Below are positions 63,305-64,000 of a DNA stretch of 64,000 nt, one piece after another. Every line of letters begins with the position of its first letter. The stretch's first letter is position 1. The DNA is taken from positions 24,172 through 88,171 of the forward strand of contig DCWG01000125.1 of NCBI GenBank assembly GCA_002327525.1, written 5' to 3'. Origin of the DNA: Gammaproteobacteria bacterium UBA2168 (lineage in GTDB: Bacteria; Pseudomonadota; Gammaproteobacteria; Pseudomonadales; Azotimanducaceae). A program made the translations under genes and the position numbers. The notes below the pieces were generated by a model, which did no database searches, was not told the DNA's origin, and was given only the letters and a program-made list of their open reading frames with translations.

Positions 63305-64000
63305 ATGAGCGTGGATGACTCAGTATCAATTGTTGTTGGCAAGGCGCGTTCAGCACAGGCGGTATTTGAACGCTGCGATCAGCCAGCTGTAGACGAGACA
63401 GTATGTGCGCTCGCCTGGGTCGTCATGGAGCCAGGCCGAAACCGTGCGCTGGCGGAACAGGCTGTCGCGGATACCGGTCTTGGTCGGGCCGAAGACAAGA
63501 TACTCAAGAACCACCGCAAGACCCTGGGCTTGCTTCGCGACCTGGCCGGTAAGGCTTCAGTTGGTGTGATCGCGGAGTACCCTGAGCTTGGGATCACAGA
63601 GATCGCCCGCCCGGTCGGTGTGGTCGCGGCGGTCACGCCTTCCACCAACCCAGTGGCGACGCCGACCAACAAGGTGATCAATGCCGTCAAGGGACGCAAT
63701 GCTGTCATATTAGCGCCGTCACCAAAAGCCGATGCGACCTGCGCTGGGCTTGTAGACTACTTCCGGTCGGCTCTCGAGCAGACAGGGGCACCGGCCGACC
63801 TGGTCCAAAAGCTGCCATCCCCCGTGAGCGGGGAAGCCACCCGCGATCTGATGGCCCAAGCAGATCTGATTGTGGCGACCGGTTCTCAGAACAACATCCG
63901 CGCGGCATACTCCAGTGGCACTCCTGCGATCGGTGTCGGTCAGGGAAATGTTGCCGTGATCGTTGACGAGACCGCCGACTGTGAGCAGGCCGCTGAAAAG
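63305..64000 (+). CDS. CoA-acylating aldehyde dehydrogenase (3' partial)
   Basis: The frame from ATG 63305 stays open for 232 codons to the window end. It begins MSVDDSVSIVVGKARSAQAV and has LKNHRKTLGLLRDLAG, GVVAAVTPSTNPVATPTNKV, KGRNAVILAPSPKA, LIVATGSQNNIRAAY and AIGVGQGNVAVIVD, the pattern of CoA-dependent aldehyde dehydrogenases that turn an aldehyde, CoA and NAD(P)+ into an acyl-CoA. GRNAVI-APSP resembles the sulfoacetaldehyde/succinate-semialdehyde group more than EutE, but the substrate is a guess. The catalytic Cys lies past the window. AAAGGA precedes the start. Confidence 0.85.
   Translation, partial: MSVDDSVSIVVGKARSAQAVFERCDQPAVDETVCALAWVVMEPGRNRALAEQAVADTGLGRAEDKILKNHRKTLGLLRDLAGKASVGVIAEYPELGITEIARPVGVVAAVTPSTNPVATPTNKVINAVKGRNAVILAPSPKADATCAGLVDYFRSALEQTGAPADLVQKLPSPVSGEATRDLMAQADLIVATGSQNNIRAAYSSGTPAIGVGQGNVAVIVDETADCEQAAEK

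Overview
The window is about 62% GC by eye and is densely packed with housekeeping genes. Their order matches the conserved chromosomal backbone of Gammaproteobacteria, best of all the Pseudomonas-type order waaA ... tolC, yqiB, cpdA, parE, parC, serB, fimX, psd, rhdA, orn, queG, nnr, tsaE, amiB, mutL, miaA, hfq, hflX, hflK, hflC, hisZ, purA, (tRNA-Leu) rnr, rlmB, rpsF, rpsR, rplI, dnaB, radA. LPS genes (hldE, waaA), a TolC channel and the ANDENYALAA tmRNA tag also point to a gammaproteobacterium. I cannot name the genus. All gene assignments come from reading motifs and synteny; no search was run.

Layout. 1-6.5 kb: the end of hldE, a macro-domain gene broken by an in-frame TAG, a reverse-strand desaturase / aldo-keto reductase / FAD oxidoreductase cluster, and waaA. 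6.5-16.1 kb: tolC facing yqiB-cpdA-parE-parC, then an AhpA/Smp-like membrane protein divergent from serB. 16.3-19.4 kb: the remains of a FimX-type c-di-GMP protein (its middle is missing and its end is frameshifted) behind an intact PilZ-like gene. 19.4-23.3 kb: efp-epmA, psd-rhdA and orn. 23.3-37.4 kb: queG and the long run nnr-tsaE-amiB-mutL-miaA-hfq-hflX-hflK-hflC-hisZ-purA plus a Trm112-like gene. 37.4-43.7 kb: a less conserved segment (folE2, a KAS III-like synthase, a CDF transporter, a small secreted protein, a cyclase-family protein, a CPBP-like fragment, a methyltransferase) ending at tRNA-Leu(CAG). 44-52.2 kb: aqpZ, rnr-rlmB, rpsF-rpsR-rplI, dnaB, radA and a frameshifted thioesterase. 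52.3-62.3 kb: ettA, glyA, nrdR-ribD-nusB-thiL-pgpA, an aspartic protease, xseB-ispA, a small winged-helix protein and a Sel1-repeat protein. 62.46-62.82 kb: ssrA (tmRNA), followed by 485 bp without a clear gene and the start of a CoA-acylating aldehyde dehydrogenase that runs off the window.

How the genes work together. Several neighbours share a pathway: EF-P and its modifying ligase EpmA; HflK with HflC; MutL in an RNA- and DNA-maintenance run with MiaA and Hfq; RNase R with RlmB; the S6/S18/L9 ribosomal proteins; NrdR, RibD, NusB, ThiL and PgpA in one tightly overlapped operon; XseB with IspA.

The most notable non-gene signals are two ~190-bp elements with related inverted termini (20812-21003 and 30973-31156). 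Both look like MITEs. One supplies the stop codon of epmA and the other appears to supply the Shine-Dalgarno sequence of hflX. I also see a hairpin-forming 23-bp tandem repeat between divergent genes, three damaged genes, a riboflavin cluster reduced to ribD, and a possible island boundary at ssrA. I found no CRISPR array, intact transposase, prophage or defence system.
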